Source: Alcaligenaceae bacterium (GTDB lineage: Bacteria; Pseudomonadota; Gammaproteobacteria; Burkholderiales; Burkholderiaceae_B). From it: a DNA stretch of 11,965 nt. This document shows positions 1-5,945 of the stretch, in pieces; the first letter of the stretch is position 1, and every line of letters begins with the position of its first letter. Below the pieces are notes generated by a model. The model searched no databases. It was given only the letters and a program-made list of their open reading frames with translations, and was not told the DNA's origin. The DNA lies in the NCBI GenBank assembly GCA_029265335.1, contig JAJUJN010000029.1:1-11965 (forward strand). Reading direction: 5' to 3'. A program made the translations under genes and the position numbers.

Positions 1-133
1 GCTTGTCGTGCAGTGTGCCGCGGGCGTCGAGGTGCAGCAGGCGGCTGGCAGTGCGTTCGGCGGCGGGGTGTTGGGCGATGAGTTCGGGCGGCAGGGAATA
101 GTCGAAATCGGCCGGGGTAAGCCTGGCGGTCAT
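1..133 (-). CDS. queA: QueA, S-adenosylmethionine:tRNA ribosyltransferase-isomerase (N-terminal fragment)
   Basis: The gene starts with ATG at 133-131 and runs off the left edge, leaving 44 codons of a protein that is about 350 residues in known members. The visible N-terminus includes [15 protein letters not shown] followed by ERTASRLL, which fits the QueA family opening (DFDFELPEELIAQ, then RxxSRLL). QueA transfers and isomerises the ribosyl group of SAM onto preQ1 at the wobble position of tRNAs with a GUN anticodon, making epoxyqueuosine in the cytoplasm. It diverges from the phosphatase gene with only 68 bp between the starts, so promoters for both must lie there. I see no strong -35/-10 pair in that gap. 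The identification rests on a short stretch, but that stretch is characteristic. Confidence 0.85.
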   Translation of the reverse strand, partial: MTARLTPADFDYSLPPELIAQHPAAERTASRLLHLDARGTLHDK

Positions 134-201
134 GGATACACGATGATCGGGTGCGCAAAAACAACGCGCATTGTGACATCTTTCAGGAAAAGGAGAGCAG
201 G

Positions 202-654
202 ATGAATCTGCTGTTGTGGCGTCATGCCGAAGCCGAAGACGGCACTCGTGATCTGGAACGGGCCCTCACGCCGAGAGGGCGGGACCAGGCTGCGCGGGTG
301 GCGGCATGGTTGCATGCTCACGGTCCAAAATTCGATCGCATCATCGTGAGCCCAGCGCGCCGCACGCGTGAAACGGCAGACGCGCTCGAATTGCCCTACG
401 AAGTCATCGAGGCCGTGGAGCCCGGCGCTGCCCCCGAGCAGGTGTTGGCTGCAGCTGGCTGGCCAGACGCCAAAAGCTCCGTGCTGGTGGTGGGGCACCA
501 ACCCACCATGGGCCGCACGGCGGCACTGGCTCTGTCGGGCGTCGTGCAATCGTGGACCGTACGCAAAGGTGGCGTGTGGTGGTTGGCCGAGAGAGAGCGC
601 GACGACGAATCTCAGGTGGTGGTGCGCGCGGTCATCAACCCCGAGGTGATCTAG
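202..654 (+). CDS. sixA: SixA-type phosphohistidine phosphatase (histidine phosphatase superfamily)
   Basis: This 150-residue protein belongs to the histidine phosphatase (phosphoglycerate-mutase-like) superfamily. The nucleophile motif is R7-H8 ([10 protein letters not shown]), the second Arg lies in SPARRTRET (50-58), and the second catalytic His is H99 in [10 protein letters not shown] compact domain of about 150 residues without extra lobes matches SixA, which removes phosphate from phosphohistidine in HPt domains or in the nitrogen-PTS protein NPr. The actual substrate here is inferred. The ATG at 202 is chosen over an upstream in-frame ATG at 151 because AGGAGA (191-196) sits correctly before it and the family begins close to the RH motif. 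The gene converges on ppx; the last base of its TAG overlaps the ppx stop within CTAG (651-654). Confidence 0.88.
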   Translation: MNLLLWRHAEAEDGTRDLERALTPRGRDQAARVAAWLHAHGPKFDRIIVSPARRTRETADALELPYEVIEAVEPGAAPEQVLAAAGWPDAKSSVLVVGHQPTMGRTAALALSGVVQSWTVRKGGVWWLAERERDDESQVVVRAVINPEVI

Positions 655-2174
655 CGTTCCAGGCGCAGGTTGAACGGGCGCCCGAGGCGCCGCCACATGT
701 CCGCTTCGGCCTTGAGGTTATGGTGGGTCAGCGGGTGGTCGTCGAGCCAGTGTGCGTCGACCACTACCACATGCCCACCCGAGGGGCCCGAAAGCGTCAA
801 GGGCATGTGCGGCAGCGGTACGCGTCGCCGATAGAGCAACACCGCGAGCCGCAGGCAAAGCAGAACCGTCCAGTGCGCTTCGCTGGGCAGCTGCAGCGAT
901 TTGCGCCACACCATGCCGTAGTGGCCGAGGGCAAGCTGAGCCATCACCGCCTGCTCCGGCCTCGAAAACCCAGGCATATCGGCCTGATCCAGAATGTAGG
1001 CTGTGTGTCGGTGGTAATTCGCATGGGCAATCGAGAGCCCAGCCTCGTGCAACAGCGCGACCCAGCTCAACATCTGTTCCAGATCGCTGCTGTCGCCCTG
1101 ATGGCTGCCGTTGGGCGCGGCCGCTGGGTTCTCGACGTCGTCGAGGGAGCGGTACAGAGCGAGCGCAGTATCGCGCACCCGCTCCGCCTGCTCACGATCC
1201 ACTTCGTAGCGACGCATGAATTTCTGGACGGTGGCCTCACGCATGTCCTGCTCCGCATCGCGACCGGCGAGGTCGTAGAGCACCCCCACCCGCAGGGCGC
1301 CGTCGGCGGCGTGCATCAGGTCGATGTCGAGTTCGTCGAAGATTGCTCGCATGATGGCCAGGCCACCCGGCAACACCGCCACCCGGCTCTCCTTGAGGTC
1401 TTGCAAGGCGGCGGCTTCTACCGTACCTGCGCGCAGCAGGCGGTGACGCAGGCGTTGCAGCCCGTTGCGGGTGATGCCGCCCGATGAGAGCCCTGTAGCG
1501 GGCAGGATGGCGGCCAGTGCCTTGGCGGTGCCCGACGACCCATAGGCGAAGCGCCATTCGGCCAATCGATAGCGCTGTGCGATGGTCTCGATCTGCTGGC
1601 GCGCCGCCAGTTCTGCCCGCTTCATCCGGTCTGAGGTGATGCGCCCTTGGGCAAAAAAGCGCCGGCTCAAGGTGACGCAACCGATGGGAAGCGAGGTGCG
1701 CAGTTCCGAATCGAAGCCGCTTCCTACGATGAGCTCAGTGGAGGCACCGCCGATGTCCACCACCAAGCGCTTCTCGCCCGAGAGGGGCAAGGAGTGGGCA
1801 ACGCCTTGATAAATCAGGCGCGCTTCTTCGCGACCGCTGATGATTTCGATGGGGAAGCCCAGGGCGGCTTCGGCACGTGGCAGAACCTCGTCGATATTGC
1901 TGGCCAATCGAAAGGTTTGTGTGGCAACAGCCCGCACGCGCTGCGGCTCGAAGCTGCGCAGACGTTCGCCAAAGCGCTCAAGCACGCTCACGGCGCGCTC
2001 GATGGCGGCTTCATCGAGCCGATTGTTGCCGTCCAGGCCGGCAGCCAGCCGGACAGTCTCTTTCATGCGGTCGACCGGATACAGCTGGGTTAGACCATCA
2101 GTGGTGTTGAGGCGGCCGACGGCCAAACGGAAGCTGTTGGAGCCGAGGTCGACGGCGGCAAGTAATTGGTTCAT
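651..2174 (-). CDS. ppx: Exopolyphosphatase, Ppx/GppA family
   Basis: This is a 507-residue cytoplasmic enzyme that releases orthophosphate from the ends of polyphosphate; the GppA paralogue hydrolyses pppGpp. It shows the actin-like ATPase fold signatures of the family: VDLGSNSFRL (8-17), SGREEARLIYQGV (113-125) with the likely catalytic Glu at 117, and VDIGGASTELIVG (139-151). The C-terminal half has an HD-like helical region with HEAGLSI and spaced His residues (NYHRH). The length fits Ppx (about 500-515 residues), which agrees with Ppx rather than a short N-terminal-only form. The ATG at 2174-2172 directly precedes the first conserved strand, although no good Shine-Dalgarno sequence is visible. 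No ppk is in the window. Ppx and GppA cannot be separated with certainty by eye. Confidence 0.92.
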   Translation of the reverse strand: MNQLLAAVDLGSNSFRLAVGRLNTTDGLTQLYPVDRMKETVRLAAGLDGNNRLDEAAIERAVSVLERFGERLRSFEPQRVRAVATQTFRLASNIDEVLPRAEAALGFPIEIISGREEARLIYQGVAHSLPLSGEKRLVVDIGGASTELIVGSGFDSELRTSLPIGCVTLSRRFFAQGRITSDRMKRAELAARQQIETIAQRYRLAEWRFAYGSSGTAKALAAILPATGLSSGGITRNGLQRLRHRLLRAGTVEAAALQDLKESRVAVLPGGLAIMRAIFDELDIDLMHAADGALRVGVLYDLAGRDAEQDMREATVQKFMRRYEVDREQAERVRDTALALYRSLDDVENPAAAPNGSHQGDSSDLEQMLSWVALLHEAGLSIAHANYHRHTAYILDQADMPGFSRPEQAVMAQLALGHYGMVWRKSLQLPSEAHWTVLLCLRLAVLLYRRRVPLPHMPLTLSGPSGGHVVVVDAHWLDDHPLTHHNLKAEADMWRRLGRPFNLRLER

Positions 2175-2216
2175 GTGAAGCTGGGCAAAGACAGCGACCG
2201 CACTGGAATGGAGCCA

Positions 2217-2222
2217 AGTATA
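2217..2222 (-). promoter_or_regulatory. Possible -10 box of a ppx promoter
   Basis: The minus strand reads TATACT, five of six matches to the sigma70 -10 consensus, about 43 bases before the ppx ATG. No recognisable -35 hexamer lies at 16-18 bases upstream, so the assignment is weak. Confidence 0.28.
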
Positions 2223-2312
2223 CGCAGGACGCCGCTCACCACGCGGTGGGCGCCTGGCGCGCAGCGACCGTATTCAGGCGGATCAACTGCGCGACGATGA
2301 GGGCGAAGACGA

Positions 2313-2329
2313 GCTCGCCTGCGGCGAGC
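2313..2329 (-). terminator. GC-rich stem-loop downstream of rsmI (possible terminator or processing hairpin)
   Basis: GCTCGCC and GGCGAGC form a perfect 7-bp inverted repeat with a 3-base loop, about 85-100 bases beyond the rsmI stop. In the rsmI direction no U-tract follows, so this is not a textbook intrinsic terminator. It could attenuate, protect an mRNA end, or be chance in GC-rich DNA. Confidence 0.35.
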
Positions 2330-2412
2330 GAATGTCAGGCAGCCAGCCCAGGAGTGCGCGCATTATGCAAGGCTACGATTCACAGCGGGGGTGTTATGGC
2401 CAACGGCAGGCA

Positions 2413-3345
2413 TCAAGGGGTTGCATCGCCTTGCGCAGCGCCTGCCTTGCTGTCACGCAGGGCGAGGGCGCGCTGGTAGAGCTCCTGACGGGAGCCTCCG
2501 GTTGCCTGGGCCGCCACCTTGGCGGCGTCGCGCACACTCAGGCGGTCGAGCAAGGCCACCAGCAGTCGGTCGTGGTCGGTGGTGGCTTGCGGTGTTGCGG
2601 GGGCAGGCGCCAACACCAGGGCGAACTCACCTTGCGCGCCACGGCTATGGGCTTCGAGCCAGCTGATCGCTTCGGCCAGCGGCAGGGTCACGATCTCCTC
2701 AAAACGCTTGGTGAGTTCGCGAGCCAGTGTGAGCTCGCGTTCCGGCCCGCACACGCTGAGCAAATCGCGCAACATGGCGCTCAGCCTGTGCGGCGACTCG
2801 AACATCACCACAGGCACCGGCAGCGAGGCCCAGCGTTGCAACCAGGCTTTGCGCGCCTGGCTGCGGCTGGGGGCAAAGCCAGCAAAGGCAAAACCGGGTT
2901 CATCGGGTGCGGCGAGGCCGCTGGCCATCAAGGCCGCCAGCACAGCGCTCGGGCCGGGCAGGGGGATCACTCGCCAGCCGGCCTGGCGCACGGCGCGAAT
3001 CAGCCGCGCTCCTGGGTCGCTCACCGCCGGGGTGCCCGCATCCGAAATGAGCGCCACGCGCTCACCAGCTTCGAGACGCTGCAAAATGGCAGGAGTCACG
3101 CTGGCTTCGTTGTGCTGATGGGTAGCCAGCAACGGGGTGTCGATCTGCCAGTGGTCAAGCAGCGGTCGGCTGGTGCGGGTGTCTTCGGCCGCAATCACGT
3201 CGGCGATCTGCAGGGCATAACGTGCCCGCGGCGAGAGATCGGCCCGGTTGCCTATGGGGGTGGCCACCACGTAGAGCGCATGCCTGGGCCAGTGCTGCTG
3301 CGCCAATGCGTTGTCGCTGGCCAAAACGGAGGAGTCTGACATCAT
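2413..3345 (-). CDS. rsmI: RsmI, 16S rRNA (cytidine1402-2'-O)-methyltransferase
   Basis: The roughly 310-residue protein belongs to the SAM-dependent tetrapyrrole-methylase-like family. RsmI 2'-O-methylates C1402 in the 16S rRNA decoding centre. Diagnostic segments in order are LYVVATPIGNRADLSPRA, IAAEDTR, VALISDAGTPAVSDPGARL, VIPLPGPSAVLAAL and the conserved LARELTKRFEE. The C-terminal RsmI region ends in a helix resembling KVAAQATGGSRQELYQRAL. Two adjacent ATG codons (3345-3343 and 3342-3340) are the best starts; a GTG at 3369 would add eight unconserved residues. None has a good Shine-Dalgarno sequence. The start overlaps the divergent yraN start at 3344. In E. coli, rsmI is divergent from the lpoA-yraN-diaA-dolP block; here lpoA is absent between them. 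Confidence 0.93.
   Translation of the reverse strand: MMSDSSVLASDNALAQQHWPRHALYVVATPIGNRADLSPRARYALQIADVIAAEDTRTSRPLLDHWQIDTPLLATHQHNEASVTPAILQRLEAGERVALISDAGTPAVSDPGARLIRAVRQAGWRVIPLPGPSAVLAALMASGLAAPDEPGFAFAGFAPSRSQARKAWLQRWASLPVPVVMFESPHRLSAMLRDLLSVCGPERELTLARELTKRFEEIVTLPLAEAISWLEAHSRGAQGEFALVLAPAPATPQATTDHDRLLVALLDRLSVRDAAKVAAQATGGSRQELYQRALALRDSKAGAAQGDATP
3328..3334 (+). promoter_or_regulatory. Ribosome binding site fixing the yraN start
   Basis: GGAGGAG lies nine bases before the ATG at 3344 and selects that codon over the in-frame ATG at 3311. The site falls inside the rsmI coding sequence on the opposite strand. Confidence 0.7.
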
Positions 3346-3898
3346 GAGCGAAGGATACCGCGACCACACGCGCCCCGGCGCTTCCCCCGCGTCTCTCGAC
3401 TCGTCGTGGGAGCACGCCCTGAAGGTGGCCGCAAAGAGGCAGCAGCGTCGCCGCCGTAGCCGCGCGCGAGCTCAAGGCGTTGGCGGCGGCTCTTCTGTGC
3501 TGCAGCCACAGCCCCGACCCGTGTCGGCAACTCAGCGGCAGGGTGCGCAGGCCGAGAGCCGGGCCAAGGAGTTGCTGCAGGCGGCAGGCTTGCGCTGGGT
3601 GGCGTCCAACGTGCGCTGCCGGGCGGGCGAACTCGACCTGGTCATGCTCGATGGCCAGACCCTGGTTTTTGTCGAAGTTCGCGCACGGGCTGCCGAAGGG
3701 CGGCATTATGGCGGCGCCTTGGGCAGCATCGGGCGAGCGAAACGTCGTCGTCTCTGTCTTGCGGCCAGTGTTTTTCTGCAGCAGTACCGGCGGCGTCATG
3801 GTCACCAACCCGCCTGTCGCTTCGATGTGCTTACCTTCGATGGCACGTCGGTGGTCTGGCATCCGCGCGCGTTCGATGCGGGGGAGCACTGGCGTTGA
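3344..3898 (+). CDS. yraN: YraN family (UPF0102) nuclease-like protein with basic N-terminal extension
   Basis: This 184-residue protein carries the YraN domain (Pfam UPF0102, restriction-endonuclease-like fold) from about residue 63 to 175. Key segments are ATQRQGAQAESRAKELL, CRAGELDLV (E96, D98) and LVFVEVRAR (E111), which together form the putative metal-binding D/E core. A SIGRAKRRRL segment follows, as is usual for the family. The family's function is not firmly established; a DNA-processing role is inferred from the fold. Usual members are about 115-130 residues. Here about 60 extra N-terminal residues include the Arg-rich stretch KRQQRRRRSRAR (31-42), probably disordered and nucleic-acid binding. 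The start at 3344 is supported by GGAGGAG. It leads the plus-strand block shared with E. coli (yraN, diaA, dolP). Confidence 0.85.
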   Translation: MSEGYRDHTRPGASPASLDSSWEHALKVAAKRQQRRRRSRARAQGVGGGSSVLQPQPRPVSATQRQGAQAESRAKELLQAAGLRWVASNVRCRAGELDLVMLDGQTLVFVEVRARAAEGRHYGGALGSIGRAKRRRLCLAASVFLQQYRRRHGHQPACRFDVLTFDGTSVVWHPRAFDAGEHWR

Positions 3899-3938
3899 GC
3901 CATTTCCTCCGTTGGCGCCAGGCGGCATCTCTACACCG

Positions 3939-3944
3939 TATAAT
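3939..3944 (+). promoter_or_regulatory. Perfect -10 box immediately before the SIS-protein gene
   Basis: TATAAT at 3939-3944 ends six bases before the ATG at 3951, so a sigma70 transcript would start at or within a base or two of the start codon. No Shine-Dalgarno sequence is visible between them. The -35 is unclear: TTGGCG at 3912-3917 is 21 bases away, wider than normal. A functional box would make the transcript leaderless. Confidence 0.5.
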
Positions 3945-3950
3945 CCTTGT

Positions 3951-4493
3951 ATGGATCTCTCTGCCCGTGTTGCCCATCATTTCCAGGATGCCGCCACGCT
4001 TTTCGAGCGTTGCGAGGCCGAGCTCGCTGAGCCGGTAGCCGCAGCTGCCGAGGCCATGGTCATGGCGCTCACCAGCGATTGTCGTATTCTCGCTTGCGGC
4101 AATGGCGGCTCTGCAGCCGATGCCCAACATTTCGTGGCTGAGCTGGTGGGCCGCTTCGAGCGCGAACGCTTGCCGCTGGCGGCAGTGGCGCTCAACACCG
4201 ACACGGCCATCCTCACGGCGGTGAGCAACGATTACGGTTACGAGCAGGTGTTTGCCCGACAAGTGCAGGCCCTGGGCCATCCGGGCGATGTGCTGGTGGC
4301 CATTTCCACCAGCGGGCAGTCGCTCAGTGTGTTGCGCGCTGTCCAAGCGGCTCGCGAACGAGAAATGATCGTGGTGGCTCTCACCGGCAAGGGCGGCGGC
4401 GAGCTGGCCGCCGAACTGGGCCAGCCGCACATCCATATCTGTGTTCCGCACGACCGCACCATGCGCATTCAAGAAGTGCATGGCGTGGTATAG
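3951..4493 (+). CDS. diaA: SIS-domain protein, DiaA/GmhA (phosphoheptose isomerase) family, ended early by an in-frame amber codon
   Basis: This SIS-domain sugar-phosphate-binding protein shows ILACGNGGSAADAQHFVAEL (46-65), ALNTDTAILTAVSNDYG, a VAISTSGQS phosphate-binding loop and HDRTMRIQEVH near the end. Synteny (yraN before, BON lipoprotein after) matches DiaA, the DnaA-binding replication initiation factor. Unlike E. coli DiaA, it keeps Glu64 and His177 in the positions of the GmhA catalytic pair, so sedoheptulose-7-phosphate isomerase activity is possible. The frame stops at TAG (4491-4493) after 180 residues. Beyond the TAG the same frame reads HALCDAIDLQLLGDA to TGA at 4539-4541, matching the family's LCDxID C-terminal helix and giving about 196 residues, the E. 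coli DiaA length. The gene may be truncated, read through, or affected by a base error. The start has no visible Shine-Dalgarno sequence. Confidence 0.85.
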   Translation: MDLSARVAHHFQDAATLFERCEAELAEPVAAAAEAMVMALTSDCRILACGNGGSAADAQHFVAELVGRFERERLPLAAVALNTDTAILTAVSNDYGYEQVFARQVQALGHPGDVLVAISTSGQSLSVLRAVQAAREREMIVVALTGKGGGELAAELGQPHIHICVPHDRTMRIQEVHGVV

Positions 4494-4541
4494 CACGCCT
4501 TGTGCGATGCTATCGATCTGCAATTGCTCGGAGACGCCTGA
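4494..4541 (+). other. Orphaned C-terminal codons of the SIS gene, in frame after the TAG
   Basis: Fifteen sense codons and a TGA continue the SIS-protein frame after the amber codon. They encode HALCDAIDLQLLGDA, which aligns with the NCLCDLIDNTLF segment of E. coli DiaA. The closing TGA overlaps the next gene's ATG as TGATG at 4539-4543, a typical translational-coupling junction. This supports the extension as the ancestral, and perhaps still translated, end of the protein. Confidence 0.7.
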
Positions 4542-5386
4542 TGTCGTTACGCTGGCTGCAACGTATTGTGATGGTGCTCTTTTTGGGTGCTACCGTGTCG
4601 GCATGTGTGCCGGTACTTATGGGCAGTGCCGTGGTGGGCACCACCATGGTGGCCAGCGATCGTCGCTCGGCGGGTACTCAGCTCGAAGACCAAGCCATCG
4701 AGTTGCGTATTCGCAGCCTGGTGTCGAACGAATACGGCACCATCAGCGCGTCCGAAGACAACAACGTTGCCGATTACGGCGACCCAAGCATTGATCGCAC
4801 CGCCCAAGAAGAACCGGCCGATCGCGGTGTGCGGGTGGTTCCCTCTTCATACAACGGCACCGTGCTGTTGTTGGGCAGCGCGCCCGACGAAGCCACCAAG
4901 CAACGCCTGGAGCGCATCGCAGCCAGCGTCGACAACGTCAAAGGCGTGGTCAATCAGGTAGAGGTGGGCCCGCCACGTACGGTGTCGCAAGCGGCCAACG
5001 ATAGCCTCATCACCGGTCAGGTGCGTGCGGCCTTCATCGGCACGGGCGGTTTGGCGTCCAACGCTTTTGCCATTACCACGTACCGCAATGGCGTCTACCT
5101 GCAAGGCCTGGTCACCGAGCAAGAGGCTGCCACTGCCGAGCGCGTGGCCTCGCGTCTGCGTGGTGTCAACCGCGTATACACCTTGTTCGAGCCCATCACC
5201 GCGGCACAGGCGCAAGAACTCGTCAACAAGAACGACGCGCTGCGCAGCACGCAGGTAGAGGGAACCGGAGGTTCGCGAGTAGAGTCTGAAGCAGAAAGTC
5301 TGCCGTCCGGCGTATCGATGCGCGACGCGAACGAAGCTTCGGCCGATGTGCAGACGCTTGCCATACCGGTGCCGTCCGCACCCTAG
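4541..5386 (+). CDS. dolP: BON-domain outer-membrane lipoprotein, DolP/YraP type
   Basis: This is a 281-residue lipoprotein. The signal peptide has a basic start, a hydrophobic core and lipobox VSAC with Cys22; the following Val-Pro (no Asp at +2) favours outer-membrane sorting. After a Gly/Ala-rich segment and DRRSAGTQLED come two BON domains, about 48-143 and 152-218. The second contains SLITGQVRAAF, NGVYLQGLVTEQEA and VASRLRGVNRV, close to E. coli DolP. DolP binds anionic phospholipid at division sites and supports outer-membrane integrity and BAM function. E. coli DolP has about 191 residues. Here about 25-28 acidic, polar residues are inserted in the first BON domain (about 68-97), and a 63-residue low-complexity tail (219-281) follows the second. 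ATG 4541 has GGAGA at 4530-4534 and overlaps the TGA of the extended SIS frame. Confidence 0.86.
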   Translation: MSLRWLQRIVMVLFLGATVSACVPVLMGSAVVGTTMVASDRRSAGTQLEDQAIELRIRSLVSNEYGTISASEDNNVADYGDPSIDRTAQEEPADRGVRVVPSSYNGTVLLLGSAPDEATKQRLERIAASVDNVKGVVNQVEVGPPRTVSQAANDSLITGQVRAAFIGTGGLASNAFAITTYRNGVYLQGLVTEQEAATAERVASRLRGVNRVYTLFEPITAAQAQELVNKNDALRSTQVEGTGGSRVESEAESLPSGVSMRDANEASADVQTLAIPVPSAP

Positions 5387-5402
5387 TTTCGAGTATTGCG
5401 TC

Positions 5403-5945
5403 ATGTCCCAAACTTCTTCCGCTCCGGGATCGTCCGGCACTCCCGGGCGCAGCGCACGCTGGGTCGTGCTCGCTGCGGCAGTTTTGCTGGGCGCGGCCGG
5501 CGCCTGGTTCGCACTTGGCCCGGCAGAGTCGGCGCCGAATGTCACGTTCACCTCGTTGCAAGGTGAAGAAATCAGCAGCAACGATCTTCAAGGCAAGGTG
5601 GTGCTGGTGAACTTCTGGGCCACCAGCTGCGTGACCTGCGTCAAAAAAATGCCCATGATCACCGAGTCGTACAACACCTACAACCCGCAAGGCTACGAGG
5701 TGATCGCGGTGGCCATGCAATACGACCCGGCCAATTACGTGATTCGCTTTGCGGAATCACGCGAGCTGCCGTTTGTGGTGGCTCTGGATCCCATGGGCGA
5801 AATTGCCAAGGCATTCGGTGATGTTCGGCTCACGCCCACCAGCTTTTTGATCGACCGCAATGGTCAGATCGCCAAGCGCTATCTTGGCGACGTCGATCAG
5901 AGCGTGTTCTTTGCCGATATCGAATCAGCCTTGCAACGCAGTTAA
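5403..5945 (+). CDS. TlpA-family membrane-anchored thioredoxin-like protein
   Basis: The 180-residue protein has one N-terminal transmembrane segment or uncleaved signal (about 19-38) and a periplasmic thioredoxin fold. The redox site is C76-V-T-C79 in VNFWATSCVTCVKKMP, and the cis-proline loop is LTPTSFLIDRNG (P145). The family (TlpA/ResA/CcmG-like) reduces disulfides in the periplasm, for example in apocytochrome c or the CuA site. The specific partner here is unknown. The active site has Ser rather than Trp before the first Cys, which changes the classical WCxxC. It begins 16 bases after the lipoprotein stop, probably in the same transcript, with only a weak ribosome site. It converges on a cytochrome c operon with stop codons interlocked at TTAA (5942-5945). 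Confidence 0.87.
   Translation: MSQTSSAPGSSGTPGRSARWVVLAAAVLLGAAGAWFALGPAESAPNVTFTSLQGEEISSNDLQGKVVLVNFWATSCVTCVKKMPMITESYNTYNPQGYEVIAVAMQYDPANYVIRFAESRELPFVVALDPMGEIAKAFGDVRLTPTSFLIDRNGQIAKRYLGDVDQSVFFADIESALQRS

Larger units (their letters stand above)
2175..2412. other. Intergenic region between rsmI and ppx
   Basis: This 238-bp stretch lies between the rsmI stop and the ppx start, both minus-strand genes. It holds a perfect 7-bp hairpin (2313-2329), a TATACT box (2217-2222 on the minus strand) and a weaker stem around 2234-2251. I see no convincing small gene, tRNA or RNase P RNA in it. Confidence 0.5.

Noticed and set aside
552..1487. Long open plus-strand frame (311 codons) opposite ppx
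   Set aside because: It is antisense to the clear Ppx protein, has no family motif and no ribosome site; such frames are common opposite GC-rich genes.
2175..2412. RNase P RNA (rnpB) or another structural RNA in the rsmI-ppx gap
   Set aside because: rnpB lies near rsmI in some proteobacteria, but the gap is too short and lacks recognisable RNase P core sequences.
2332..3339. Long open plus-strand frame (335 codons) opposite rsmI
   Set aside because: It mirrors RsmI on the other strand, has Gln/Arg/Gly-rich non-protein-like composition and no recognisable domain.
3155..3928. Minus-strand open frame across yraN and the start of rsmI
   Set aside because: Both real proteins on this stretch have clear family motifs; this frame has none.
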